Source of the DNA: a virus
Direction: 5' to 3' (one strand)
DNA: 64,000 nucleotides
Virus record (IMG/VR): IMGVR_UViG_3300037804_000399
Coordinates: 26,832-90,831 of that record
Positions 1-7,944 of this stretch are shown here, piece by piece (within the stretch, counting starts at the first letter, position 1; each line of letters starts with the position of its first letter). The notes under the pieces are model-generated. The model ran no database searches and was not told where the DNA came from. It saw only the letters and a program-made list of their open reading frames with translations. The position numbers and the translations under genes were made by a program.

Positions 1-2
1 TT

Positions 3-137
3 CCTAGATCAGAGGAAGATGTCAGTGCTTCAAAGCTCAGAGCAGCCATTAAAAGCGGTGATTTTGATACAGCAAAGACTCTCGGTGGATCATATATGGA
101 TGAAGAAACTTTTAAACAATTACAAACTAAAATTTAA
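3..137 (+). CDS. C-terminal end of an unidentified gene (start is upstream of the window)
   Basis: Reading from base 3 gives an open frame of 44 codons that ends at TAA 135-137, just before a promoter. The visible end is hydrophilic and helical-looking, with short motifs such as KLRAAIKSGDF and DEETFKQLQ. A competing frame from ATG 19 would run through the promoter at 145-172 into the next gene and looks less protein-like, so this frame is preferred. No family is recognised and the function is unknown. Confidence 0.5.
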   Translation, partial: PRSEEDVSASKLRAAIKSGDFDTAKTLGGSYMDEETFKQLQTKI

Positions 138-144
138 TTACACC

Positions 145-172
145 TTGACTTATGAAGTTAAGGGTGTATATT
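145..172 (+). promoter_or_regulatory. Early-type promoter, class I (TTGACT-16-TATATT)
   Basis: TTGACT at 145-150 and TATATT at 167-172 are separated by 16 bp. The spacer ends in TTAAGGGTG, a string that recurs in the promoters at 9118, 60271 and 62875. It lies 28 bp upstream of the first tagged gene at 201. By sequence it resembles a sigma-70 promoter recognised by host polymerase. Confidence 0.75.
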
Positions 173-200
173 ATATAAAAGGATCGAGGACTTTAAAATT

Positions 201-752
201 ATGAATAAAGAAAAACAAAGTATCATGGAAGCTTATAACGCAATGATAAAAGAAGAACAATCTCCTGTTGCAATAAACCAATTTGTAGCTCTTGACATTC
301 TAAAGAAGATGGTCAAATCAAAAGTTCTATCTGCTGCAGCTGCAAGGTTTTTGGACATAGGGACAAGTGGTCGGATACGTTTTGGAGGGGAGTCAAGTGC
401 ACAGGGAAGTATATTTGATCCTAACGAAGATTACTTGACTCATAAAACCGAATGGCCAAATCCTGCAGACTATTGGTACAAAGAGTATGATTCTGAAAAG
501 AGTGATTGGTTAGTTGAACCTAAAAAAATGATGAAACATATGAAAAAGTCAATGATAACTGCTCTTCGTATTGCCAACAAGCAAGGAAGGATTGATGACT
601 TGGAATTTATTAATGAAATTCTCGAGCAAGGCGCAGACGTTCAAAAATTTAATAAAAAGCTAGATGGAGATGATCGCCGAGGTTTTCGAATGCTCGATCG
701 ATCTATGAATGATAGAGACATTGAAGACTTAACTTACAAAACCTGGAAATAA
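201..752 (+). CDS. Capsid-targeted protein candidate (tagged family), unknown function
   Basis: A 183-residue protein whose first 18 residues carry the recurring tag (I8, A11, Y12, then M15-I16-K17-E18). This fits the T4 capsid-targeting sequence, which prohead protease cuts after a hydrophobic-x-Glu motif. The rest is charged, with no recognised domain; a G/S-rich stretch lies near residues 50-70 and an Asp/Arg-rich end follows. The start at 201 has a GAGGA ribosome site about 10 nt upstream. It heads a three-gene run of tagged proteins behind the class I promoter at 145. The packaging role is inferred from the tag; the function of the mature part is unknown. Confidence 0.75.
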   Translation: MNKEKQSIMEAYNAMIKEEQSPVAINQFVALDILKKMVKSKVLSAAAARFLDIGTSGRIRFGGESSAQGSIFDPNEDYLTHKTEWPNPADYWYKEYDSEKSDWLVEPKKMMKHMKKSMITALRIANKQGRIDDLEFINEILEQGADVQKFNKKLDGDDRRGFRMLDRSMNDRDIEDLTYKTWK

Positions 753-754
753 TT

Positions 755-1252
755 ATGAAATATGAAAAGAAAGCAATCATGGAAGCTTATAACAAAGTTA
801 TAAGTGAAGATTTAGGTTATTCAACACAGTCCGATGTTATAGACTTTTTATATACGAGAAACTATCACTCTATTTTGGATCGTTTTGACAACCAAAGATT
901 TCATTCAACTGATAGCATCATTGATTTTTTACAATCAACTGAATTACCAGAAGAAGATTTAGATAAAATTATAGACATGATATCCCCAACAGTGAATGAA
1001 GGTTGGCAAGATGAAATTCCTGATAGAAGAGTTGTGTTTGACGAATATGAATTTGATGAACGACTTTCAACGATGGAAGAAGAGGACGGCATTTACACTA
1101 TAAAAAATTATATGATCACATGTGGAGAAGGAGATGAGCGATTAATTGTTTCGTCCCTCGATTCAAATACCATGATGGTGAATTTTCTAAATGGAGAATC
1201 TGTTGCTATAGGTGAACAGGGTAACATACAAACTTGGAGACATTATGAATAA
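755..1252 (+). CDS. Capsid-targeted protein candidate (tagged family), unknown function
   Basis: A 165-residue acidic protein beginning two bases after the previous stop. The tag is clear: I8, A11, Y12, and V15-I16-S17-E18 followed by Asp, a good fit to a hydrophobic-x-Glu cleavage site. The remainder is rich in Asp and Glu and has no domain I recognise. The close spacing with its neighbours indicates one transcript. The tag is seen directly; packaging in the head is an inference from T4 internal proteins. Confidence 0.75.
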   Translation: MKYEKKAIMEAYNKVISEDLGYSTQSDVIDFLYTRNYHSILDRFDNQRFHSTDSIIDFLQSTELPEEDLDKIIDMISPTVNEGWQDEIPDRRVVFDEYEFDERLSTMEEEDGIYTIKNYMITCGEGDERLIVSSLDSNTMMVNFLNGESVAIGEQGNIQTWRHYE

Positions 1253-1670
1253 TGAAAAACAATCAATTCACGAAGCTTATATAAAAATGATGAAAGAAGC
1301 CGAAACTGTAGTTGATATAGATGATTACGTTGATGTTATTGTAAATGGTCTTCGTCAAGGTATGCAAGCTCTGACTCAAATGTTGTTAGAAGAAGCTAAT
1401 ATTGGAAAGTTCGAAAATTTCAAACCCGAATCAATAGCAAAACGTATAAACATGTTTGGATATGCAATCAACCGATTGGAAAATGCTGAAGATGATCGAA
1501 AGCAAAGAAGTATAATATGGGACATCATTAAAGGCGTTTCAGAAACTGATAGTTGGATTCTTAACAAGGAAGTTTATGGAGATAAAGTTGCTGATGTGGC
1601 AAGTACATTGTCATCAGCTAGAGGAGCTTTCGGTTTGAATTTAGATTGGAGCAAGCTAGGATACTTCTAA
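1245..1670 (+). CDS. Capsid-targeted protein candidate (tagged family), unknown function
   Basis: The ATG at 1245 is preferred over the in-frame ATG at 1212 because it puts the tag at the very N-terminus (I8, A11, Y12, M15-M16-K17-E18) and has a GGAGA ribosome site 5 nt upstream. It overlaps the previous gene by 8 nt. The protein is 141 residues, mostly predicted helix, with no recognised domain. It ends the three-gene operon just before an intrinsic terminator. The tag suggests entry into the prohead and cleavage there; function after that is unknown. Confidence 0.75.
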   Translation: MNNEKQSIHEAYIKMMKEAETVVDIDDYVDVIVNGLRQGMQALTQMLLEEANIGKFENFKPESIAKRINMFGYAINRLENAEDDRKQRSIIWDIIKGVSETDSWILNKEVYGDKVADVASTLSSARGAFGLNLDWSKLGYF

Positions 1671-1710
1671 AAAGAATATTTCTACCTATAAAAGATATTG
1701 ACATTAAAAA

Positions 1711-1737
1711 AAGCTCCTTTTAAGGAGCTTTTTCTTT
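1711..1737 (+). terminator. Intrinsic terminator after the first tagged operon
   Basis: A 9-bp stem (AAGCTCCTT at 1711-1719 with AAGGAGCTT at 1722-1730) has a two-base loop and is followed by a T-rich tract. Confidence 0.85.
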
Positions 1738-1794
1738 TTACTTACAATTCCGTGTCCAACGTGGAGTATATGGGAAACAATCAAGGAGAACTAA

Positions 1795-2319
1795 ATGCCT
1801 GCTAGACAAAAGGTCAAAGGAAATACTTGGGAAAGAAAAGTCGCTGAGATATTTTCAGAAGAAACTGGAACCCATTGGCAACGGAACATTTGCGGGAGTG
1901 GCGGATTCGTGGGAGGTAAAAATGCTCATAGAATAGCCCATTTAACTGAAAATCAGACATTGATGGCTAGAGGAGACATAGTTCCAGGAGATGGATTTGA
2001 AAAAACTATTATCGAATGTAAGTTTTATAAGGACTTTGCATTTCATAGTTTAATGGCTCTGAACGGAGTTTCTAAATTAAACGAATGGATAGAACAAGTA
2101 AACATAGATCACGAAGTGTCCAACAGTGAATTTTACTGCGTTGTATTTAAGATCAATCGCAAAGGCATGTTCATAGCATTTCCCAGTGACCTGTTAACTC
2201 CTATTAATAATTTTTGTACTTATCAGTATGCAGAAACCAACACCACCTTTGCAATAGAAGAATTTAACAATGAATGGGTTTCGAGAAATCTAGATGCTTT
2301 GAAGGAGCTAAACAAATAA
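1795..2319 (+). CDS. PD-(D/E)XK nuclease, possibly a Holliday junction resolvase
   Basis: A 174-residue protein with the order of motifs typical of archaeal Hjc-like resolvases and related PD-(D/E)XK nucleases: a conserved Glu in an N-terminal helix (KGNTWERKVAEIF), then G-D-I-V near residue 61, then I-E-C-K near residue 75. These would supply the metal-binding Asp, Glu and Lys. The start has an AAGGAG site. It heads a group that includes UvsY and UvsW, so a role in resolving recombination or replication branches is likely. The fold is well supported; resolvase rather than another structure-specific nuclease is inference. Confidence 0.65.
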   Translation: MPARQKVKGNTWERKVAEIFSEETGTHWQRNICGSGGFVGGKNAHRIAHLTENQTLMARGDIVPGDGFEKTIIECKFYKDFAFHSLMALNGVSKLNEWIEQVNIDHEVSNSEFYCVVFKINRKGMFIAFPSDLLTPINNFCTYQYAETNTTFAIEEFNNEWVSRNLDALKELNK

Positions 2320-2954
2320 TGGACGCACCTAACTCGTTTACTATCATAAATGCAATCATTAATAACGGATTAACTCTTGTACAGAAACAACTGACCCCAG
2401 CATTGAAAACTATTGAATCGATGTCAAAAATCAGAGAAAGTTACGAACTTCATTTTGACCGAAAAGGATATACTACTGAAGAATTTATAGAAGATGTTTA
2501 TGTCTCGATGTCTGGAATTATTAAAAAAGTTAGATTGAGTACTGATGGATTACGAAGAGTTGTAACAATCTCAAATACACACGGAATACAACAAACCGGG
2601 GGAAATATTTCAATTGAGGATTTCTTTATAGAGCTTGCAAAGAAACGATCCGGAGCTATTGTATATTTAACAAAGCTTCATAGGTTTTTGAGAAATGCAT
2701 TAGCTACTTCAAGGAATGAAGTATCTGAAGAATTTGTTGTAAAAATGTTTGACATTTTAGATGATATATTATTAGTTGTAGATGAATTAGTAATCCAAAA
2801 TGATTTAGAATATACCAGAGTGTGTAATATCAAACAACGATTTGAAATTATTTTAGATGATTTGTGGATGGAGGGAAACGGAAAGGGTGAAGAAGGTGGA
2901 TTTGATGATTTTGATGATTTTGATGATTTTGATGAATATGATGATTTGGAGTAA
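2319..2954 (+). CDS. Unknown protein with acidic Phe-Asp-Asp repeat tail
   Basis: The ATG at 2319 overlaps the previous stop (TAATG) and has a GAAGGAG site, so it is chosen over the upstream in-frame ATG at 2274. The 211-residue product is mostly helical. It ends in a Gly/Glu linker and a repeated F-D-D tail encoded by three perfect 9-bp units at 2901-2927. Acidic tails with aromatic residues occur in proteins that bind sliding clamps, such as T4 gp33 and gp55, but that comparison is only suggestive. Its neighbours are recombination and replication genes. I do not recognise the family. Confidence 0.7.
   Translation: MDAPNSFTIINAIINNGLTLVQKQLTPALKTIESMSKIRESYELHFDRKGYTTEEFIEDVYVSMSGIIKKVRLSTDGLRRVVTISNTHGIQQTGGNISIEDFFIELAKKRSGAIVYLTKLHRFLRNALATSRNEVSEEFVVKMFDILDDILLVVDELVIQNDLEYTRVCNIKQRFEIILDDLWMEGNGKGEEGGFDDFDDFDDFDEYDDLE
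2901..2945 (+). repeat. 9-bp tandem repeat coding for F-D-D
   Basis: Three perfect copies of TTTGATGAT (2901-2927) and two degenerate ones follow in frame at the 3' end of the gene at 2319. Confidence 0.8.
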
Positions 2955-2963
2955 AGGGATATT

Positions 2964-3257
2964 ATGACAAATAAGAAATTAACAATTTATGAATACTTGA
3001 AGGATATTTATACCACGAAAAGTGGTACTTTATGTGATAGAGATGATTTTAATAATACGTTCGTACCTTATATCATTATTAGATTTATATCAATGAGAAA
3101 AGATTCATTACATGTTGCTGCACTTGCTAATCATTATCAAACTTCAATGACAAAAAAGCAAATGTATAAATTTTTAGTTGCCACTGTGCCACATAGTAAA
3201 AATTCATTTGTAAAGTATATTGCAAAACCAAAAGTCAAAGAGGAAACAAATGATTGA
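2964..3257 (+). CDS. 62: Probable small clamp-loader subunit (gp62-like)
   Basis: A 97-residue protein. Its middle resembles the core of T4-type gp62, the small subunit of the sliding-clamp loader: an F-V-P-Y-I-I-I-R-F-I-S-M segment followed by K-K-Q-M-Y-K-F-L and a basic end (PHSKNSFVKYIAKPK). It is shorter than T4 gp62 (187 residues), as in many marine T4-like phages. A good AAAGGGATATT ribosome site precedes ATG 2964. It overlaps uvsY by 8 nt. The family assignment is by pattern only and no gp44 or gp45 gene is visible in the window. Confidence 0.5.
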   Translation: MTNKKLTIYEYLKDIYTTKSGTLCDRDDFNNTFVPYIIIRFISMRKDSLHVAALANHYQTSMTKKQMYKFLVATVPHSKNSFVKYIAKPKVKEETND

Positions 3258-3666
3258 TCCAGATAGAAATGTTTTACCCGAACTCATTCTTAAATACAAT
3301 GTAGATGTTGAAGAAGATTTAAACATCAATCAAATGAATATAAAAGAATCGAGTATGCAAACTCCTGGTTTAAAAACAAAGTGGTTGATGACTTATATTA
3401 ACGAACGAAGACTACTAACTGTTTTAAAAAATAGAAAGTATGATTTAGTACAATCATATATTGATGCTAACATGGGCCCAGGAAAGATCATTCCTACTTT
3501 GAAAATACAAGCAGAGCACTTGCCAAATGTTAGAGAATTAAATGATAAAATTACTACTCAACAAGACATTGTCGATTATTTAGAAGGAGTTAAAGATGTT
3601 TTTCAAAAACTTGACTTTACAATTAAGAATGTTGTGGACATTATCAAGCTAGAGAACTCTGTATAA
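3250..3666 (+). CDS. uvsY: UvsY-like recombination mediator
   Basis: The ATG at 3250 has the AGGAAACA site and overlaps the previous gene by 8 nt, giving 138 residues against 137 in T4 UvsY. The pattern matches UvsY: a K-T-K-W-L motif, a long basic helix, a Y-I-D-A-N-M-G-P-G turn in place of the T4 YYSGRGDG loop, and a C-terminal helix ending F-T-I-K-N-V-V-D-I-I. UvsY loads UvsX recombinase on single-stranded DNA covered by gp32. It sits directly before uvsW, as these genes are close neighbours in T4. Confidence 0.7.
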   Translation: MIDPDRNVLPELILKYNVDVEEDLNINQMNIKESSMQTPGLKTKWLMTYINERRLLTVLKNRKYDLVQSYIDANMGPGKIIPTLKIQAEHLPNVRELNDKITTQQDIVDYLEGVKDVFQKLDFTIKNVVDIIKLENSV

Positions 3667-3672
3667 TACGTT

Positions 3673-5430
3673 ATGATAATAGATATTGACGAACACAAAT
3701 TTAATTACCTGAAGATTAAAATAGACGGCGAACATGAACTATATGTGTTTGATACTCTCCAAAAAGACATGTCTGTCACAAACAAGGCTGCTAGATTCAA
3801 TAAGTGGGCAAAGGATAGAATTTGTCCGATAACACTTACTGGATCATTTCCTGCTGGACTATATGCAGATGTTGTAAAGAATATTAAAAAGATTTCATCT
3901 GAAATTGAAATTGAAATTACAACATCAGCAAAAAAACTAATGTGTCCTTGGTCAGCAAAGACTGCAAATATTTCCACTTACTTACCTGAAGGATTTCAAT
4001 TAAGAGATTATCAACAAGAGTGCACTGAAAAATCTCTTCAATATGGAAGAGGCATTATAGAGTGTCCGACAGGTGGTGGTAAATCACTTATTCAATATTT
4101 GATTATTAAACATCTTCAAGAATACAATCTCAATAAGATTTTAGTATTGGTTCCGAACCTTCAATTGGTTACTCAAATTCATGCTGATTTTATTGATTAT
4201 GGATTTGATCCTTCAGCTGTCCAAATGTTCTCATCTTTTGACGATGAATTAGGAGACGCTCCAATTGTTATCACTAATAGAAGTTGGGTTCAGAAGTATT
4301 GTAAAGAAGAATTACGGTCTTTGGAAAAAGAATTAAAAGAGTGTGCTGTATTATTTAAAAAACTTACAAAAAACATAAAAGCAGTTCCTAGTAAAATTGC
4401 TATCAAAATGTTTGACTTACAAAAAGCATATAAAATAGTTAAAGATGAAAACAAGAAAATTATAGTACCTCCTAAAAATAAAATTACAGGAGTGTCTCCT
4501 ACGTGTTTACTTGACGAGCCTGATAAGATTCTTGCAAAAATGAAGAGACGAATCAAAGATATTCCTATTCGTATGAAGCATATCGTTGAAACAATTCCTG
4601 TGTTTAAACAATTCGATGCTGTATTTGTAGATGAAGTTCATCAACTATCAACAGGAAATCAAGTTACAAAGTTTGTACAGGACCTTCCCACTCTTATTAG
4701 ATTTGGATTTACAGGTACTCTTCAAGAGCAAGACACTAACGGTGCCGAAGACAGATGGAATATTATAGGGACGATTGGACCTGTATTATATTTCCAACGA
4801 GCTCATGAATTACAAAAAGATGACTTCTTAGCGCAATTAAAGATTCATGCTATTGAGTTAGTTCATAGTAGTCCGGTTCCGTATTCTGTTAATGGTGACA
4901 ACTTTAGACAAGTTCACATGTTAGAACAAGCATATATAGAAGAACTTGAACCTTATAATAATCTAATTGCAGGTATTGCAAATAAGGTGAATGGAAATTC
5001 ATTTGTATTATTTGATCATACTAAACACGGTAAAGAGTTATTTGAAATAGTAAAGAAGGTTTGTCCTTCTAAACAAGTATTCTTTATTAATGGTTCTGTT
5101 GCAATCGAAGATAGAGATGATATTAAACAAACTATGGTTGAGCATCAGGACTGTGTACTTGTTGGTAATATCAAATGTGTAGGTACTGGTTTGTCTATAA
5201 AGAACATTCGACATATTATATTTGCAATTAATGGCAAAGCTACGGTAAAGATCATTCAAGCTATTGGTCGTGGTATTCGTTTACATGAAGACAAGGAAAG
5301 AATGTACTTATATGATGTGTATCACAATTTAAAATATAGCGAAGATCACTTTAATCACAGAAGAAGGTTATATGAGAAGCATTACAAGCTTGTAATAAAT
5401 GATGAAGATATCAAAAAGATTAACATTTAA
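3673..5430 (+). CDS. uvsW: UvsW-type SF2 DNA helicase
   Basis: The product is 585 residues, almost the length of T4 UvsW (587). Visible motifs: Q-like RDYQQE, Walker A GGGKS at residues 134-138, DEVH at 320-323, FTGTL, and the C-terminal helicase motif QAIGRGIR at 529-536. UvsW remodels branched DNA, dissolves R-loops and helps switch replication from origin-dependent to recombination-dependent initiation. The gene follows uvsY after 6 bp. A TATAAT-like sequence at 3662 is too close to the start codon to be its promoter. Confidence 0.9.
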   Translation: MIIDIDEHKFNYLKIKIDGEHELYVFDTLQKDMSVTNKAARFNKWAKDRICPITLTGSFPAGLYADVVKNIKKISSEIEIEITTSAKKLMCPWSAKTANISTYLPEGFQLRDYQQECTEKSLQYGRGIIECPTGGGKSLIQYLIIKHLQEYNLNKILVLVPNLQLVTQIHADFIDYGFDPSAVQMFSSFDDELGDAPIVITNRSWVQKYCKEELRSLEKELKECAVLFKKLTKNIKAVPSKIAIKMFDLQKAYKIVKDENKKIIVPPKNKITGVSPTCLLDEPDKILAKMKRRIKDIPIRMKHIVETIPVFKQFDAVFVDEVHQLSTGNQVTKFVQDLPTLIRFGFTGTLQEQDTNGAEDRWNIIGTIGPVLYFQRAHELQKDDFLAQLKIHAIELVHSSPVPYSVNGDNFRQVHMLEQAYIEELEPYNNLIAGIANKVNGNSFVLFDHTKHGKELFEIVKKVCPSKQVFFINGSVAIEDRDDIKQTMVEHQDCVLVGNIKCVGTGLSIKNIRHIIFAINGKATVKIIQAIGRGIRLHEDKERMYLYDVYHNLKYSEDHFNHRRRLYEKHYKLVINDEDIKKINI

Positions 5431-5432
5431 TA

Positions 5433-5440
5433 TATAAATA
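5433..5440 (+). promoter_or_regulatory. T4-type late promoter TATAAATA
   Basis: An exact match to the T4 late promoter consensus, 40 bp upstream of the neck protein gene at 5481. It would be recognised by the gp55-type sigma factor encoded at 37471. Confidence 0.8.
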
Positions 5441-5480
5441 ACGGCAAATGAATTATAAATGTTGAACACGAGGACTAATA

Positions 5481-6233
5481 ATGAGTAACTTTTTAAATTA
5501 TTCGGTACAAGAAAAGACCGATCTGTCCGGTTGGATACTAAGAAAAATGGGCCACCCTTTAATTACAGTAGAAATAACAGAGTGTCAATTGATAGATGCT
5601 ATTGATGATGCTATGGAATTTTTTACAAAATATGTACAGTTCGACAGAGATTACTTTGGTGTTGACATGAATGAATACATACAAGGACAAGGAGTGCTTC
5701 TTCCTGACAATGTTGCCGGTGTTTTCTCATTAACTAATCAAGCTGCTGGTTCTTCTGATGCTAATAGATTATTTAGTATTCCCAATCAATTAATGAATGC
5801 AGGTATGTTACCTAGTCAGTCTACTATTGGTGGAGGATGGGTAACTTATGAACTGTCTCGACAATACATGGATATGGTATCGAGAATGATATCAGGTGGA
5901 AGTGGAGGATTTCAGTTTAGTTATAATCAAAGAACTAAAATGTTAAAGCTAGTTCCTGATCCAGCTAAGCAAGGTATGTTCGGACAAATAGTTTTAGGGG
6001 TAAATGTTCTACGTCCAGAGACGCAACTTTTTGGAGAACATGAAATCAAAAACCTTTCACTATCATACGCAAAGATGCAAGTCGGAACAAATAGATCAAA
6101 GATCAAAGGTGTTCAACTTCTTGGCGGCGGTAATATAGAAAATGATATGTACAACGAAGGTAAAGCTGAGAAAGAAAAGATCGAAGAAGACATTAAAAAA
6201 AATCAGGGAATTTCGGCATTCTTTGTTGGTTAA
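5481..6233 (+). CDS. 13: Neck protein (gp13-like head completion)
   Basis: A 250-residue protein. The N-terminus (W-I-L-R-K-M-G-H-P-L-I-T-V-E-I-T) aligns with T4 gp13 (VILRRLGAPIINVELT), followed in both by a helix ending in a tyrosine-rich turn. The C-terminus also agrees: L-L-G-G-G, an EKEKIEED helix and a final F-F-V-G against ILVG in T4. gp13 with gp14 closes the filled head and makes the site for tail attachment. It is shorter than T4 gp13 (309). A TATAAATA late promoter precedes it. Confidence 0.7.
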   Translation: MSNFLNYSVQEKTDLSGWILRKMGHPLITVEITECQLIDAIDDAMEFFTKYVQFDRDYFGVDMNEYIQGQGVLLPDNVAGVFSLTNQAAGSSDANRLFSIPNQLMNAGMLPSQSTIGGGWVTYELSRQYMDMVSRMISGGSGGFQFSYNQRTKMLKLVPDPAKQGMFGQIVLGVNVLRPETQLFGEHEIKNLSLSYAKMQVGTNRSKIKGVQLLGGGNIENDMYNEGKAEKEKIEEDIKKNQGISAFFVG

Positions 6234-6244
6234 CATGTAAAACA

Positions 6245-6291
6245 CCTTGGTTATTGCTTATAGAACTATAAGTAATGACAACAAACCAAGG
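6245..6291 (+). promoter_or_regulatory. Hairpin covering the ribosome site of the endonuclease gene, with a nested late-promoter-like sequence
   Basis: Outer arms CCTTGGTT (6245-6252) and AACCAAGG (6284-6291) pair perfectly. Inner arms 6253-6263 and 6266-6276 pair over 11 bp with one G-T. The 3' outer arm contains the AAGG Shine-Dalgarno of the GTG start at 6300. TATAAGTA at 6267-6274 differs by one base from the late consensus, so late transcripts would start about 6280 and lack the 5' arm. The arrangement matches T4 genes whose early read-through mRNA is silent; function here is inferred. Confidence 0.6.
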
Positions 6292-6299
6292 AACATATT

Positions 6300-7268
6300 G
6301 TGCCAGCTAAAATTACCAATGAAATATTCACTCAAAGGTTCTATGTGAACTTTGAGCCTAAGTATATTATAATTAAAGATTCCTTTATTAAAATGAGTAG
6401 TAAGGTAGGAATCAATTGTCCTGATCACGGAGATAATTGGGTGATTGCAAGTAGTTTATTTAGAAAGGATATTTCTTTACCTTGTCCTATTTGTTCAAGA
6501 CAAAAACTTAGTAAAAATATGCAACATACGTGTGAAGAGTTTGTACAAAAAGCAAAGTCATTCTCAAACTCTTCACATATTGACTACTCAAAAGTTGAGT
6601 ATAAAAATACTAACACCCCTGTTGTATTAATTTGTAAAGAACATGGTGAGTTTAAGTGTACTCCAAGAGCCCATTTGAGACTTCTACGAGATGGTGGCAC
6701 ACCTTGTAAGAAATGTAGAGGAAAGTCTCAATTAAAATCACATGACCAAGTTATTGAATCTTTTAGAAAAATACATGGTAACATGTATGATTATTCCAAA
6801 GTTGATTATAAAGGAGCTACTAAAAAAGTAATTATCACTTGTCCCAAACACGGTGAATTTCATCAAGTGGTTAGAAATCATTATTCAGGTGCTGGATGTC
6901 CAGTGTGCTGCGAATCGAAAGGTGAAAAGATTGTAAGACAATCACTAGAAGAGTCAAACATAAGTTTTATTAAAGAATATAAATTCGATGATTGCAGAGG
7001 TTACAAGCGACCACTTCCATTTGATTTTTATCTTCCTGAATTACATATTTGTATTGAGTATGATGGAATACAACATTTTGCTGGTGGCGATCATCACTTT
7101 GGTAAGAAAGGAGGATTTGAGGCTACTCAAAAGAACGATGACATCAAGACAAATTTCTGTAATGATAACGGCATTCAATTAATTAGAGTTGATTATACAA
7201 TGACAAGAGAAACAATCATAAATACTATTACTGAATTACACAATCAAAAGGAATACAAGTATGAATAA
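6300..7268 (+). CDS. Zinc-ribbon PD-(D/E)XK endonuclease, probable free-standing mobile endonuclease
   Basis: A 322-residue protein with GTG start. It has three repeats of about 60 residues, each with a C-x-x-H-G motif and a later C-x-x-C pair (residues about 40-65, 108-140 and 176-203), likely zinc-binding DNA-contact modules; two also carry a YDYSKV/IDYSKV turn. The C-terminal domain (about 205-315) has F-D-F-Y-L-P, I-E-Y-D-G-I-Q-H-F and N-G-I-Q-L-I-R-V, typical of the VSR-like/EDxHD branch of PD-(D/E)XK nucleases. It sits between a neck gene and tagged genes, behind a ribosome-site hairpin, as T4 homing endonuclease genes do. Its target is unknown. Confidence 0.7.
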   Translation: MPAKITNEIFTQRFYVNFEPKYIIIKDSFIKMSSKVGINCPDHGDNWVIASSLFRKDISLPCPICSRQKLSKNMQHTCEEFVQKAKSFSNSSHIDYSKVEYKNTNTPVVLICKEHGEFKCTPRAHLRLLRDGGTPCKKCRGKSQLKSHDQVIESFRKIHGNMYDYSKVDYKGATKKVIITCPKHGEFHQVVRNHYSGAGCPVCCESKGEKIVRQSLEESNISFIKEYKFDDCRGYKRPLPFDFYLPELHICIEYDGIQHFAGGDHHFGKKGGFEATQKNDDIKTNFCNDNGIQLIRVDYTMTRETIINTITELHNQKEYKYE

Positions 7269-7311
7269 AACACAAGATATTTTTAAAGCATATCGCAGTA
7301 TGCTCAATGAA
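7247..7311 (+). repeat. Direct repeat, copy 1 (ribosome site plus tag coding sequence)
   Basis: This 65-bp segment runs from the AAAGGAATACA ribosome site to the end of the tag codons. It matches 8560-8624 with three mismatches, while the genes diverge completely beyond it. Confidence 0.85.
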
Positions 7312-7935
7312 GATGCTAATGAATTTGAGACAGGCACAGCAACTTTTAAAACAAACACTTATGCGTCATCATTGAAGAGATTTTTAACAAAAAGGTTAAA
7401 AGCTTCTACAGAAGGATTGCTGGTAGGTGACATTCTTTCAGGTGATAAGCCAGAAGTAGTATTTCAAAAAGATTTAAAAAGTGTTGATTATGTTATACCT
7501 AATAGGTTTTCAAATATATTATCTGATCGTGTAAAATCATTACAAGATCGAGAAAATGAAGCATTGGAGAGTGGAGAAATTTCTTTAAATGAGGGCCAAC
7601 CATTTTCAATTTTTCCAATTAATCCAACCAATGAATTGAAATCAATGCTAAATGACTGGTTTCCTGAATTACTCCAACATGCTCAAGCTTCATCAGAAAA
7701 ACTAGAACAGTTTGTTGGTAAAGATGTAAAAAAGGAAGCTTATGTTACTATACCATTTCCAGAAGATAATCCAATTTGGACCATAAGAGGTGAAGAATAC
7801 GATAGTGATGATAAAGAAATTAATGTTTCTGAAATCATCATAAGAAAGAATCAAAAGAATATTGGATCAATTCATGTTCCCACTGACTTAATGAATAAAT
7901 ATTTAGAAGACAAAAACATTACAATAGGATTTTAA
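7261..7935 (+). CDS. Capsid-targeted protein candidate (tagged family), unknown function
   Basis: A 224-residue protein whose tag reads MNKTQDIFKAYRSMLNE, with a predicted cut after E17. The N-terminal 17 codons and the ribosome site are nearly identical at DNA level to those of the gene at 8574, but the bodies are unrelated. The mature part is charged, with no recognised domain. It overlaps the end of the endonuclease gene by 8 nt. The late promoter at 5433, or one within the hairpin at 6245, could drive it. Packaging in the head is inferred from the tag. Confidence 0.75.
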   Translation: MNKTQDIFKAYRSMLNEDANEFETGTATFKTNTYASSLKRFLTKRLKASTEGLLVGDILSGDKPEVVFQKDLKSVDYVIPNRFSNILSDRVKSLQDRENEALESGEISLNEGQPFSIFPINPTNELKSMLNDWFPELLQHAQASSEKLEQFVGKDVKKEAYVTIPFPEDNPIWTIRGEEYDSDDKEINVSEIIIRKNQKNIGSIHVPTDLMNKYLEDKNITIGF

Positions 7936-7944
7936 GGATTTATA

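Noticed and set aside
19-204. A 61-codon + strand frame crossing the first promoter
   Set aside because: It runs through a class I promoter and overlaps the first tagged gene; the alternative frame ending at 137 looks more like protein.
3662-3667. TATAAT just before uvsW considered as a promoter
   Set aside because: A transcript from it would begin at or after the start codon, and no -35 box is visible at the usual 16-bp spacing.
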